From: Polytrichum commune
Lineage: Eukaryota; Streptophyta; Polytrichopsida; Polytrichales; Polytrichaceae
Length of the DNA stretch: 64,000 nt
Direction: 5' to 3'
NCBI GenBank assembly: GCA_950295325.1
Contig: OX485803.1
Coordinates: 560,001 to 624,000 of the forward strand
The notes below the pieces were generated by a model that saw only the letters and a list, made by a program, of their open reading frames with translations, was not told the origin of the DNA and searched no databases. Positions 39,516 through 54,200 of the stretch are shown piece after piece. Position 1 is the stretch's first letter. Each line of letters begins with the position of its first letter. The position numbers and the translations under genes are program-made.

Positions 39516-39858
39516 CTCGGGGGGGGGGGGTAGTCATTTGTTGGAGTAGCAATATACGTGCGAACAAATGATAGGGTATTTTAAAAACATGGGGGCAAAA
39601 AATTATAAATGGACTTAAGAGGAATATAGGGTATCAAAAATGGCACTGGACATCTTTAAAGTACTATAGGGTATGGAAGAATAGGTAATTTAGAATTATA
39701 AGTAATGCAAGACATTTTTCTATTAACCCAAAGTAGAAAATTACATAATGATAGCATGTGAAAAAAAGAAGAGAATTGAAAGTAATACCCCCCTATAAAA
39801 TAGTGGTTGTTCGCACCTATATCCTTAACTTTTTAACACACTGCCCCCCCCCCCTGAG
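39516..39858. mobile_element. G-run-terminated MITE, copy 2 (343 bp, inverse orientation)
   Basis: Starts CTCGGGGGG and ends CCCCTGAG, flanked by an exact 8-bp duplication ATATTGAG at 39508-39515 and 39859-39866. Its interior is the reverse complement of the element at 1720-2058. The orthologous position in the other duplication copy (about 6228-6245) is an uninterrupted empty site, so insertion post-dates the duplication. Confidence 0.85.
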
Positions 39859-42800
39859 ATATTGAGCCAAAGCAAAAGAGTTGTTGTAAAAGTGAAACAA
39901 ATATCACTTCATAAATGTATGGAAATACCTACAAAACATATTGATCTTCAAACCTCGCTGGTTCATCAATCATATGCAAAATCGTAATGAGCCAAGCCCA
40001 AGCTATTGTGACTACATGAAACTTGAAAAGATTGAGGGGCATGGGTGATGAGGCCATCGACGTTGAGCCTTTCAAATCAAGCCAACCATTAACAATGGAT
40101 GAATGGTGTGAGACATTTATTCATATGCATGGATGTAACATATTGGGACGATGCATCTTCATACTAGAATAGTGGATGGAAACAGCAAGGTGGCATCCAT
40201 GAGGGTTGGCTTGGACCATGATAGGACCACATTAAAACATCATAATTTATATGCACAAATGCACTACAACAGGCTAGGATGATACGGGTTCAAGCTAGTA
40301 TTGTACATTAGACATTGTCTCTTGGAATGCCCAAACCCTAAACCTCGAGTCCAAGTTACATGCACAACCTAAGTTTATGGAGTCGTTGAGTTATTTTTCC
40401 TAAACCCTAAACCGAATGACGCAAATTTCCACACATCAAAAAATTTTAACGTCCAGGTGGAATTTCTATACATTGGCGTCATGAAGCCATTGACCTATGT
40501 TGAGACAAAGCTCAAAGGTACAAGTTCCAAGTCTTCCTCATCTATCAACGTGAGTGAGGTTGACAACATACTGGGATCTAATGGAGATCCTGTATATTCA
40601 TTTATATCAGTGTACCTCTTTGATGCAATGTCTATATGCATGTTGCCTATCATCATACTTACGACCTCCGACATTGTAGGACGGTTCGATGCCTTGTAAT
40701 GCATGCACAAGAGCCCGAGATCAATCATCCGCATGATGTTGTCTTTTGATGTTTCATCATGTTTCAAATTTTCGTCAACCATATTCCAAACATGATGGAT
40801 ATCCTTTAGTTTCCAAGCCTGCATTGAAACAAATGGATTTCATATTAAAACCAAGAAGACTCTTGACATTCAATAGATTATACCAAAGACATTGTTCTCA
40901 TCACAAATATTAAGTCACGTAACTACAAAATTGTTTTATCATTAGCGATGGAAGAAAATGCATGAAAGACTCGAAGGACAGACTTTATGATTCTTAAACA
41001 CTCTAGTAATTGACACAATGCAAATAAATGTATAAAACCTAAACAAATTGCTTAAAACTAAGAATTAAAGACATAACTTTTGCATGATTCTTGGACCAAG
41101 AAATATATTTTGAAGGTCGTATTATGGTGCATAGTTTGGAGCTTTGGAAGTACTCTTAGAAATAATGAACTGATTGATTTATGTTGGGCAAATGCTTCTT
41201 ATTTTTTTTAGATCAAAATAGAAATGTGAGAATTGGTCCCTATGCAGGAGACCATTATGAAATCAAGAACCAAGTTCATACGACTTCTTGTTTTCAATAG
41301 GTAAATGAATGAATTCTAGGTTGCTTATTGTTTCAAATCAAAACATAAATTGCTAAAATGAGTACAAGCATATTCTTCAAAGTTTTGTTTCTAGTGGAGA
41401 TTGAATGTAATCAAATGGATCTATAATAAGTTTTATTTCTAGCACATGGATGTGGCTTTAAAGCCATGTTTCACACTTTTGTTTGGTATGTCAATGCTTC
41501 CACATCATGTTTGGGAGAGGATTTCATTTGAAGCAAATTCTTACTGAGTGTTCTAATAAAAACTTAATAAACAAAAGAGGAAACATTGTGAACACTGGAG
41601 CCTCACATTACCACAACAATGCTTTCACCATATGACAAATTATGAATGTTATTACTTTTTTACATATGATGAATCTATTCATTAGTGAGTGAGAGAAATA
41701 ACTTTCTCAACAAAAATATATCTATTTAACGTAAGAAATTATTGCGCAGGTGGAATAATAAAATAAATTTAAGTATCATATGAACAATTCCATTAAAAGT
41801 CCATTTACAAAATTGTTACAAACAAAAAATGTCATCATATATGCATTATGTCACACCACCCTCTACCTGCATTCAAACTAACAAAGAATGATTATATTGG
41901 AAAATTGTGACATGTATAATTGTTCAAAACTTCCATTTTGCACACATGCTAAAGCATTGTGTCATGAAGTGTACTTGCATGTTAGATGGTTGGATGAATG
42001 CATTACCTTGATGATGGACTAATTGGAGGTTGATAAATTTGAGTCACGATCTTATTGTTAAAACCATCATACTATCATTGCTTATTAATTATATTTCTCA
42101 CAAACAATACATCATTCAAGGCTTTGATAACATGTATAATGCATACCCATTCTGATAATATTTGTTCATCCGGTGGTTTGCTCCAATCAATACACCTCCT
42201 TCCACTTATAACTTCAAGGACAAGCACACCAAAACTGTAAACATCGAGTTTTGTTGAGACGTGACCAAAACTCCCATATTCTGGAGACAAATACCCTCTG
42301 CATAAAAGAGAAAAACAATATTTATCTTGTTAGAGCACATTATTGTGGGATGCTTTGTTATTTAGCATTTTCAAAATGCATAATTTGGATGCAAGTAAAT
42401 TAAAGGATATTGATGTTATGCAATGGTTGTCTGTAGCAATCAACATCAAATTCAAGGTGCATACAATGTATCTCATTAAAGTATATGATAAATCCAAAGA
42501 TTTTTTTTCCCCAAGTATTCAATTTTGCTTTTGAATCACACAAAGTATTTGCTTAGTAATAACCTTTGCAATGCTTATATGCTTCTAATTTTGATTTTCA
42601 TGAATAATTTATTCTAAAATTTGAGATCTTGTTGTTTAATTTTTGTATATATGATGTAAGATTTATATAATATTTCTCAAATCCATGTAGAGTATTCATA
42701 GGTATTTGGCACAACATATTTTTCTACTTCACATTCATTCTTGAATCATCTTATGAATACAAGAATCATTTCATCATAAAACATACATCATTATATATCA

Positions 42801-42903
42801 TGATTGGTTGCTAAGATGAACTAATTTTGGAATAGGTGCAAAGTTGGCCCACATCCCCTTCCAAGTGTTTGCAACAGAAAATTCCATTCATAACATAAAT
42901 TTA

Positions 42904-43167
<264 letters not shown>

Positions 43168-46100
43168 TCAATGCACATGTAACATTGATGAGAAACGTAT
43201 ATGAGACATGAATACATCCATTGACTTAAAGAATCTAGAATATTAGGTCTCATGTATCATCCTTAGTGGTTTGCATACAATTGCAAAACTCATTGAACAA
43301 TCATGTAGGTTGTTATCAATAGCCATTTGTATTAATATAATAATATTATATAATTTTTGAGTTTCATTAAATTGATATCCTCCTCAAACTATCGTATTTG
43401 GACTACAACAAACAATATAATTTGTATTAATGTAATGTGTTTATTTTGATAATGATATTGAACTTTTTTACATATCAATTCAAATACTATTCATTGAGTT
43501 CATAATCAATGAGGGCAACCCAAAACATTAATTGATATTTATTATCTTGTGTTCATTAACCTATGTTACAATGTTCATTTCATGGGCAAACCAGTGCCTC
43601 ATATTGATAAATTTGGACATGTACATACACCCCCAATACAAGTAGTGTCTATATTATAGTCCAACACCAAAGATACTATATAAGCAAAAGATCTTATTGT
43701 TTCATATTGATTGTGTTTGGTTTAACGAGTTCATATTAAGGGGCACATCCATAATATTAAAAATGAAGGGCTTGCTAGTGTGGCACCGTTCTTATAGAAT
43801 TATTTATCTTCACTCAAGAAAAGACACATCCTACTTTGAAAATCAAAACTTCAAATTGGAGATCGACCTGAAGTTTTGAACTAACTTTGCCATTGACGAG
43901 TGTTTTTGAACGCAAGTTTTTTGACCACGACCCAAAGCACTATTGAAGCTTCTTGTGTGTGGATCTCTCTCTCTCCCTCTCATCAGTGTTTCAAACCCAT
44001 TGGATAGTGCTCCCGATCACCAAAGGGCTTTCTAGTTTTACCTTAAACACTGCTTATGACAAACTAAACAACAAGCAAACAACAAGTTTCATCCTTAACG
44101 TTATTAATCCAATCAAAGGTAAATCATACCCCATAACGCCTCCGCAAGATTTTTGTTCTCCACATATTCGTATACCAAGATTCTTTGATCCCCGGACAAA
44201 CAACAACCTTTCAATTTCACCAAATTTCGATGTCACACGTTTGAAATGACCACTATCTCGTTCAAAAACTCACTCAACATTTGTTTTGATGGAATTAATC
44301 GCTTGACTGCCACCACTGTGCCATCTGAGAAGGTCCCCTACAAATGATCAAATCAAAAATTTCATCAAAACCAGGGATTATAATAACAAGAAACAAATTT
44401 TCTTGGTTTTGTAATTTTGTGCACACATTCTTTTTGTTTGGCTGCTTTGGAACTAAGGGATTTCATTAACAATCTACATAGAAATGATGTGAGAGGAAGG
44501 TAGGTGGAATATATTTGGGTGCAAGCATGGTTAAGTGGACCCAAACAATGCTGCATTATACTAAACCCATATGTTTTTGGTCAAAGGCCTAAAAGTAGTA
44601 GCAAAGTGTTATTTAAATTGGATTATTTTTCATGATGACCTCTATTGTTGTGTTAGATACTCAAATGTAGAATATCAAGTTGAGATGTCTAGAACTTATC
44701 ATGAAAAGTGATGCTCAGAAGCACATGGTTGAATTTGATTTTGAACATAAATTTCATGACCTTAAATATTTTGAAGTTGGATTTTTTTTCATATTTCTTG
44801 AATTCATTATATACTTGAGGTCACCATCATCAAACTTTGTAGAAAACCATCGATTTAAGGTAATTTTATCATATTCTAAACAAACTTTAGACAATTACTT
44901 GTTTAATGTCACCAACATGAACACCACTTGCATTAATATGTAGACTTTTCTTGGAATTGTTTTCATCATCATAAAATTGCTTGGCTTTGTAGATCAATAT
45001 GGTTTTTGGATGTCCATGACATTTTTTTTCCTAAAATCCAAAGTTAGTGTATAGTATTGAAACACTTTCACTTGAACCTAGGCAGGGATCAAGAATTGTC
45101 CACTTTACCCGTGCTTGCACGCATTCACAAGACATATACATTTATATTTTGTTGATCTACAAGAAGTTTTATTGATTCTTACCATAAGTAATTACATATA
45201 ACATATGGTACTACAAAATGTGCTTAATTATGTCTATTTTGTTATGTAAAATAGCCTAGCAAAAATTGGAATGAATAATTTTTTTGGAGAATGAGTACAT
45301 CTAGAGGGTGAGTTAAGTCATGTTAAATAGATAGCAAGGATTCGTTGGAAACATGAATGGAATTTCAATCACCGTGGATGAGATTTGGTTCATTACGTAT
45401 GAAATCTTGTCCAATGTTGAAGAAGTTTGGTTCATTGTGGTTGGAACAAGAAAAAATAATGGGGTTTTAAGGGCTAGAAGCATATTGAGCTAGTTTTCTC
45501 TTTACATTATCATTTTGCACAACTTCCTCAATCACGTAAACACGCCATCTTCATATTGTTCATATGTTTTGTCATTTTTCTTTGTTTCCTACTTGACATA
45601 CAAAGAAGGAACTCCACTCCAATACCACGAGGGAAAATTTGAATTTCTACTTCATGTAAAGAAAATGGGGTAAAGTTCATTGCACAAATTTGGAATCTAT
45701 GATAACCTATAGGGTGGAGGACAATGGTGATAAGTAGGATGTTTCATAATTATAGGGTGGGAAAAGAAATTCAAGGACTAAGATAAATAACCTCTATGCA
45801 AATACTTGGTTCTTACACATGTATACCAATATTCTTTAGAGGTGCCTTCCCCAGGCTTCGGAAAAGTTTTCTACATTTTGATAAAGAAAATGTGTGAGCA
45901 TGACAAAAGTGGTTGGAAGATAAAATATAAAGAAATATAGCTAAAAAGTACCTATTACTTCTAAAATGAACTAATCCTTAAATGCATTTGTTGAATCAGA
46001 TATGAATGACTTCCTTGCACAAAAACAAAGAATATCTCATAGAAATCAATAGGAATACGCACCTTGTACACAACCCCAAATCCACCTTGTCCCAACTTGT

Positions 46101-46697
46101 TTGAAGGATTGAAATCGTCCGTGGCAACTCTTAACTCTGCATACGAATAAAGATTGGGCTTCACATCTTTCTTTGACAACTCTGACATCACCATGTGGAA
46201 TGGACCATGAAAACATGCTTATAGCCTCAATCATTTGAATGTTTTCAAAATGATGGTACAACGATTCACTTTTTCAATAGAGAATGAGTTTCTTTGGGAT
46301 GGTAGAAGATCTTGTACCTTCTTGAATGTGACGCAAGATTTTCACCTCTTTACAAAGTCGATTTATTACGACCATACTTATAATGGAAACCAAAAGAATG
46401 ATGCTTGATGCAGTGGAAGTGATGATAATAATCAACTTTCGTTTTGAATCTCTTTGTACAACTGATTTCCAAGGCAAACCAATGTCAAAAACTTATAATC
46501 ATAAATATTATGGGTATTCTAGGCAACTGAATATTGTATTAACTTTGTCATAATGTGAAATGTCCATCAACATACATGTGCATAGTTCTTTATACCCCAT
46601 AAAATAATCATAAATCTTAGTATCATTCCAATATAGTTGTACACATTCTCTAGCTTGAACATCAAGAATTTTGTTATACAATGTGTAAAATTGGAAG

Positions 46698-48657
46698 GAC
46701 CAAATATCACCAAAAAGCCTCCACCCTTCAATTTCGTCCTAGCCCGAATGGAGAAGTTTATAATGACATGTAGAGATTTCTCTCTTTGTAACACAATGTA
46801 TGATTCCAATCTATCGTTGGAATATACACAACTTAGCCAAGTCTATACTATGTCTTTTACACTCCTTAATTTCGGGTAATGTCACATCCTTGTACTTCTC
46901 TAAAGTCCACCCTTCCGCTTTGGCCACGCATGCCTTCAAAGATATCCCTCTTGTGAATCGAGTCCTTGCCGTCGACTCCACACTACTACATGAGTTCTCG
47001 CTTATTGATTCCATGAATTACACAAGTTTAAGTATTGATAAATACTTGTCACTTATTCTAGTTTTCTCCTCACGCTTCAACCACTATATTGGTTTAATGA
47101 ACTAATGGTTATCCCTAATGGAACCAAACAAACTTCTCATCTACTCGGAATGACTTGAAATTTGTACCACAACTAGGAGACATAAGAACAACGCATCCCT
47201 CAAAATTTCATGCATTTTCAAGCCTCTGTCCAGGAGTTATTCCCATTTCAGCTCGAAAATGTAGGCGAAGTTCAGAATGTCATAACTTCCTCTCACAGGC
47301 TCCAAAGACCTTCAAATTTTGGGAGCAATCACAAAAACTAGTTGTTTATGACCCCCTGAAATTTCAAACTATTTTCATTGTCGGCCAAAACGTTATGGCC
47401 TTTTTAGTCTGCAACTCTTGAAAATACTTCAGAATGATATATCTCCTTTTCATCTATTCGGAATGACTTGAAATTTGTACCACAACTAGGAAACTTAAGA
47501 CCAAAGCATCCTTCTAAATTTCATGCGTTTCCAAGCCTCTGTCTAGGAGTTATGCCCATTTCAGCTAAAAAATGTAGGCAAATTTCAGAATGTCATAACT
47601 TCCTCTCACAGGCTCCGAAGAATTTCAAATTTTGGGAGAAATAAAAAAAACTAATTGTTTATGACCCCCTGGAATTTCAAATTATTTTCATTTTTTGCCA
47701 AAACGTTATGACCTTTTTAGTCTGCAACTCTTAAAAACACTTCAGAATGATATATCTCCTTCTCATCTACTCGGAATGACTTCAAAATTTGTACCACAGC
47801 TAGGAAACCTAAGAACAAAGTATCCCTCAAAATTTCATGCGTTTCCAAGCCTCTGTCCAGAAGTTATGCCCATTTCAGCTCGAAAACGTAGGCGGAGTTC
47901 AGAATGTCATAACTGCTGCTCCAGTACTCCAAACATCCTCAGATGTTGACCATGTTCATATAAACAAGTTGTTTACTAACCCTCTAAATTTTAATGAAGT
48001 ATCTTTTTCTGCTCGGAAGTTATGCCCCTTCCAACCTAGACTACTCAAGAAATACCCAAGAAATATGAACTCAAGTACTACAACTTGAAGCCATAAAATA
48101 TCTTAAAATTATTTACACCAAAACTAATTCTAACAAAAGTTTAAGCCCTCTTCAAGGCCAATTAGCCTTGGCTCTCCAACTAAAAACTAATCACACACAT
48201 GTGCTCCAATCTTGCTTCCAACACACCCACACTTATAACACGTGGGGTGCCTTGGAGCACGAAGGGAAGAAAGAATGAGTGAGGGAAGAATGGGGGATTC
48301 TATAGTGAGTTTGAGGGGGTGAGCACCCTCAAGGCTCACGATAAGCCTTCGAGATCTCCTCCTACTTTGTAGGTTCTAATCCTATCTCCTAAGCCTTCCT
48401 CCCTCAAATGATCAACAAGGATCCTAATTCAAACATTTAACTAACCTTGGCTTTTTACCTACCACACTTTACCAATGTTTGTCCTTCTCCTACTTAAATC
48501 CACTCCACAAAAGCCTAATGCTTCAAACTAAGCTTTCTTCAAGCTTCACTCTTTTTATATTTTTGTGAATAATCATAAATCACCAAAACACCACTTGTAA
48601 TGTTTTACAAGTGTTAACAACCAATGTGGGCATCAATTTGGGCTCACACCAATACAT
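46698..48657 (-). mobile_element. LTR-related insertion with 316-bp tandem repeats, inside the RLK pseudogene
   Basis: Boundaries come from comparison with the uninterrupted exon at 13151-13299. On the minus strand it starts TGTGAGCCCAAATTGATGCCCACATT, split here only as an indication of similarity to the solo LTR start TGTGAGCCCAAA. The next several hundred bp also resemble the solo LTRs (AGCCAAGGCTAATTGGCC, GGTGAGCACCC and similar landmarks). The other end does not match the solo LTR 3' end. Flanks show CCAAT/CCAAA, a possible 5-bp duplication with one change. The middle holds three head-to-tail repeats of about 316 bp (starting near 47140, 47456 and 47772). No gag or pol is recognised. Confidence 0.7.
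47140..48060. repeat. Three tandem ~316-bp repeats
   Basis: Each unit starts near CTACTCGGAATGACTT and contains CAAGCCTCTGTCCAG, GTTATGCCCATTTCAGCTCG and CAGAATGTCATAACT. The third unit is truncated and diverged. They lie inside the LTR-related insertion. Confidence 0.8.
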
Positions 48658-50753
48658 GCAGAACGTGAAGTAGCAATATTCAAACCTGGTTGTTGTTGAG
48701 GAGAAGTCGAGTTGAAGCAACATATCCTTGACATGACATCATTTTTGATGTCATTGCACACTGGATTTCCTCCAAGGCTGAAGAACATTCACAAGAGTCT
48801 CTTGTTTAATATGATTAGATTTTAAAGGAAATGTTAGCACACTTGTCAAGGCTGTTTAATTTGAATGTGAGTGTACACATGAGAATGATGTTCCTTAAAA
48901 GGTTTTTCGCCTATTTTGTAGTTTTGAGTATTTGCATAAAATGTTTCTACACAAGTTTAGACGAGGTAAAGCAATTATAGATTTCAGCTTGAAAATCTTA
49001 TGACTAATGAGCATACCCCAATAAGGAAATATATTGAAACTTTGTATTATTCTATGTTATAAATAATCATTTGTGATAAGTTTTTAACTTTCAACACAAT
49101 TATTACATGCATATGGAGGAATAGTGTGATACTTACAATAAGATATCTGAAAATTCAAGGTGGAAAGAAGACAACGGTGACTCTGGAGTTCGTGGTGGAA
49201 ATGCAATGTCAAGATGTGGTTTTTCACCAAAGAGATAGTGCTCAAGGATCCATTATTTTGAAGCAATGGAAGCTCCGAGTTTCTATCGAATTGATTGCCA
49301 TCAGCATATCTGTGAAACCACTTTGTGTTAGCCTATAAATTGTAGATGTGTTTATAGAACATGCTCTTGATTGTTGTTGAGATTCGTGAAGCAACTGGGG
49401 GCATTCATGGTCGGGGTACTACTTTTGAGTGTCTAATGGTTAAAGGACTAAGTTGGATAACTTTACATAATTGGTGTGCTTAGATTTATATTGTGGAGCA
49501 TATTTTGGATCATACCTACATTTGATATTCCATATTGAGTACATCGACAAAGTTAATTTACAAGGAATGGGGTTATCTAAGATATCATTTTGATTCCTTA
49601 ACGGACATCCATGGGTGTTGTCAAAATTGATGACCTTAAGATCAAGGAATGAAAATGACAACAAAAATTAATTGAAATGATCCCGATTTTTTTCCTCACA
49701 ATTATCGTTCAATTGTGTACCAATAGAACTAAAAATGTATTGCATATCAATTGTATAGCTTTACATATGACACTAAACATGGCCAACATTACACACCAAC
49801 ATGGCTACATGAAAAAGAAACGTTTAGTATTAGAATTGGACATTAAAAAAATCTATATATGGACACATAACATTTACACCAAGGTACTAGGATGGAAAAC
49901 ATGGAATAATTCACCTTTGATGTACGCTTCAATAATGAAATTATTATTGATGTGGACCAAACAAGTCATATGACCTCTTTATAAGTCCTATGGCCTATCT
50001 ACTCATTTCATAGAGACTTTATTTCTTATTGGTCATTATTTAATATTAAATCATACCTTTCTTGATAAGTCTTATGACCTATGTACTTATCTATTCAAAA
50101 TTTATTGTTCAAATAATAATGAATCTTAATAAACGCCAAGATTCAGTGCGATATAGTCCTTAATTCCTTTGTCCCAAAAGTAGTACCCAAATCGTGAGTG
50201 GCCCCAACTATAAGATTTTTGGAGGGTGCCCATATGGAGCCTTAAGAATCTCTTATTATCACACATAATCAAACACATGAGAAAGCACTAGGAGAAAACT
50301 TGTCCATTACAACCATCCTTTGTGGCTTGTCCATTGCAGCTCATGGCAAGAAAGTGCAAATGTAAATCATTTCCATTGTCGTTTGTTCAAAAGTTGCAAT
50401 CAAAAACCTTTGGTTGACAACCACAATGACATATTTAGGAAATATCGTCATCAATTAATGGACAAGCCACTAATAATGATTGAAATGGCCAAGCTTGCTT
50501 CTAGCAATCACTAATGTTTTTGTAACTCATTACATTCTAGTATCCTTCACTTCAAGTTTTTGATGTAAAGAAGTCCCAAACATGAAGGCCAACAAACCCA
50601 CAATTAATTTCATTGGGTTTAAGAAGTCCATCATAATATTCATTCAAAGGACATCAGAATGGCCTTACAAATATGTTTTTGAAGATATTTTGAAATTTTA
50701 TATCCATGTACTTTGGCCCTCTCTATACATCAAGGAATAACCTTAGCTTAACA

Positions 50754-51288
50754 AGTAACACTATATTCGTTAAATTGAGACTTTCTCTAGTCTCAAATTA
50801 ATATATGGATCAAAGAACTTGAAGAGGCCCGAAACTATATTGTCAACAATCTCAATTATATTATATGTTCTAATATCCCAAATCTATGATGTGCGGACAT
50901 AAGCACATATGGTAGAGCACTCGACACCAACTTCATCAACAAAAACACATTGGGTAGAGCACTTCAAACAAGTTTCACCCAAAAATATATATAAAATGAT
51001 TTCTATTATTAGCATGTTCAATAGAATATAGACATTGCAACATACAAAGTGCATGTAATAAATGCATGTTTCTTCATTCGAGAATATAGTCCCAAGCATA
51101 ATAATAAGATGAACTTCAATTGCAGCTTGAAATATAGTAAATGGATATTCATCCAACTCCAAACAATATAGTATTCGTAAGTTCTACCCAAACTCTGCCC
51201 CAATTTTGAAGAGCACACATATGTGTAATTTATATTGCTATAATTACGTATTAAACTATAATCATGCTAACACAATCCTACCAACTTC
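50754..51288. other. Intergenic
   Basis: Between the end of the duplication and the 3' end of the DUF7869-type gene. Nothing is recognised. Confidence 0.5.
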
Positions 51289-54200
51289 TCATTCAACGTG
51301 GGTTGCTTCTTCTGCAATCCGAGCAAGGTTGTCTTTTGCAAAAGTTATGTACTTTTGAGGGATGGACACTGATCCACTATGGTGTTTCCGTGGTTTCCAT
51401 GCTATGAATATGGAATCTGTATCTACCCAAGATGGACCGTGCTCAGAATCCACCTTCCACCGAAAGTTAGGGTTTGTATCCCAGCCTGTATAATGCCGAA
51501 TCACATCTTCATTCCTTGCTGTCGGTCGATAGTACTCCACTTGTATTTGTCGAAAATGAGGGCTGGAAGTTACAAAATTGGGATTGGACAAAGCTCTTGC
51601 CACCCACACTGGCTTCGCATATGTCTCGTCTCCAGGACGCAAAATGAGCATATAACCTTCATGACAATCCACTGCAATGCGGAAAGATGGTGGGGGACGA
51701 CTACTAGCAGGCCCCACGTAATGGTCGTCCACATCAAACTCCTCTCGAACCTCTCCATTTCCCAAAAGACTAGGCTCTGAAGCTTGTACATCGACTCGTG
51801 TTTGTGGCCAAAATCCATGCCTCAAAGTATGAGGGCTATCTTGGTGGAGGTCTGCCAAGGCGGCACGAACACGTGTCCAATAATGTATCCAACTCCCATA
51901 ACGATGCCAACATGATCCGCCAACATCCGCTATTTTCAAACTCTCCCAATATTGTATGAAGCCTGATATACCTTTCAAAATATCCTCCAAATTCTTCATG
52001 GCTATTGGCTTACAAGGCCTAGGCTCCCCATCCGGTAACATGGTCTTTCCATCCGCATCCACGCGCCACACAAGAAGACCCTCCGGCGGGCTCCAGTCTT
52101 GTGACGTGCACAACAACTTGTATTGCATGGCCGGGACACCATCGTCACGCATATAGAAGCGGAATTGTTGTGCCTTCGTATGCCCGATCAATCGGTGAGC
52201 TCCACTTCGAATATAAGGTTCTATAAATGCCTTGAAGTCTGGCACCTCCTCAATCATATGGGGGATGACGGGAACGTTCTCCAAATCCATATACGACTTC
52301 ATCAATAATGGAATTGTAGGAAAATCCTCCTCCCGCAACTTCATGCTCCACCGCCCAAAAGATGCATCAATATCATCGTGCGTGTGGCCTACCAATAGGA
52401 AGGACACAAAAACCTCCTTGAAAATGCCTTTCGCAACCAACAACGACCAATATGCAAATACATATCTGCTTTTATTGTCCTTGGCACAATTGTCCAATTG
52501 GACACGCAAAGTTGGAGGCAACTTCTTGGCAATTGTGAGCCCAAAAGGGTGCCCACATTTAGTCTTAGACCCTTGAAACGTTAGTTGATGCACTTTGAAG
52601 TAGCATGTTACTTCACAAAAATATAAAAAGAGTGAAATGTTAGTCTTAGAAGTACCATGTTGTAAGAGGCTAGGATGTGAGTTGTTATTGTGTTTTTACC
52701 TTCGGAAGGATTTGAGTGAATGAGGATAGGTAAGGAGAACTTGGATTGAGTAGTTAGTGAGTAGGCTAGTACAAATGGATGGAGACAACCAAAGTGACTC
52801 AAGAGGCAAGTGCATTCGAATTGGGATGAATGGAGGATCACATGGAGCGCACAAGTGGACCACCTCATCATGGCCACTTAATGGGGAAGGCCCAAGGAAG
52901 AATGCAAGGTGGAGGATAAGCAAATTCTCAAAGCACCAATCAAATCACGAGTTAAGCATCGTGGTTTGAATTAAGTGGTGAGCGACGATTTGGGAAAGTA
53001 AGGGGAGAAAGTTATGGCGGCGGAAAGCGAAGGAGGCTAAGTTTGGGTTGAAGCATCCCAAGTTTGGTAAAGTGTGGTAGGTAGAAAGCCAAGGCTAGTT
53101 AAATGTTCGAATTAGGATCCTTGTTGATCATTTGAGGGAGGAAGGCTTAGAAGATAGGATTGGCGCCTACTAAGTAGGAGGAAATCTCAAGGGCTTATCG
53201 TGAGCCTTGAGGGTGCTCACCCCCTCAAGCTTACTATATAATCCCTCATTCTTCCCTCACTCATCCTCTCTTTCCTTTGTGCTCCAAGGCACCCCACGAG
53301 TTATAAGTGTGGGTGTGGGAAGCCATATTGGAGCACATGTGTGTGCTTAGTTTTTAGTTTGAGAGCCAAGGCTTGTTAGCCTTGAAGAGGGCTTGACCTC
53401 TTGGTAGAATTAGTGTTGACGTGAAGGATTTTAAAGTTAATTCATGATTCCAATTTGTGGTACTTTAAGTTCATGTTTTGAATACACGTGGTTGCAAGTT
53501 CCATGTTTAAGAGTTGAGCACTTGATGTTGTGATGAGTGCAAAAATATACTTGTGTGGATTAGTTAGTCTTAGTGAAGTTAGGAAATTCTCTCTTCCCCT
53601 CTCCTCTCTAGGATTTTAGGATTTTAGGATTAGAGAAGAATTGTGTGATTAGAAAGGGGTTGTTAGTAGAATTAGGGAAATTAGGTAGGAAGATTAGTTA
53701 AGGGCTTGAATAATTAGTGAGGTAGTTGGGGATTACAACTACAAAGTTGTGGGTTCATGAAGGAGCTGGGTTTATGAAGGAGTTGGGTTTGTTTAGTTAG
53801 AAAGTAAAGAGCTGGGTTTATGAAGGAGCTGGGTTTATGAAGGAGCTGGGTTTGTTTAGTTAGAAGCTAAGAAGCTGGGTTTATGAAGGAGCTGGGTTTA
53901 TGAAGGAGCTAGTTAAATCCAAGACCACTTGAAGGGTGAACCTTGCACTATGGACTCATCCAAGTCCAAATCCAATACCGCGGAGGAATGTGAGCCCAAA
54001 CCCACTACTCGGACTACGGACGCTTAAGGGTGGGGGGTTTGGCCTCACAGCAATCACGGGTTCATTGGGTGGCTCGGGCAACGAATGCAAGCATACATCT
54101 TTTCCATCCAACACCGCTTCATATAAAGGTGTTGAACCCGTGTTCTCAAATAACAATCCTGAAGAATAGGCTGGTGGTTTCTCTAAATCACGTAAAAACC

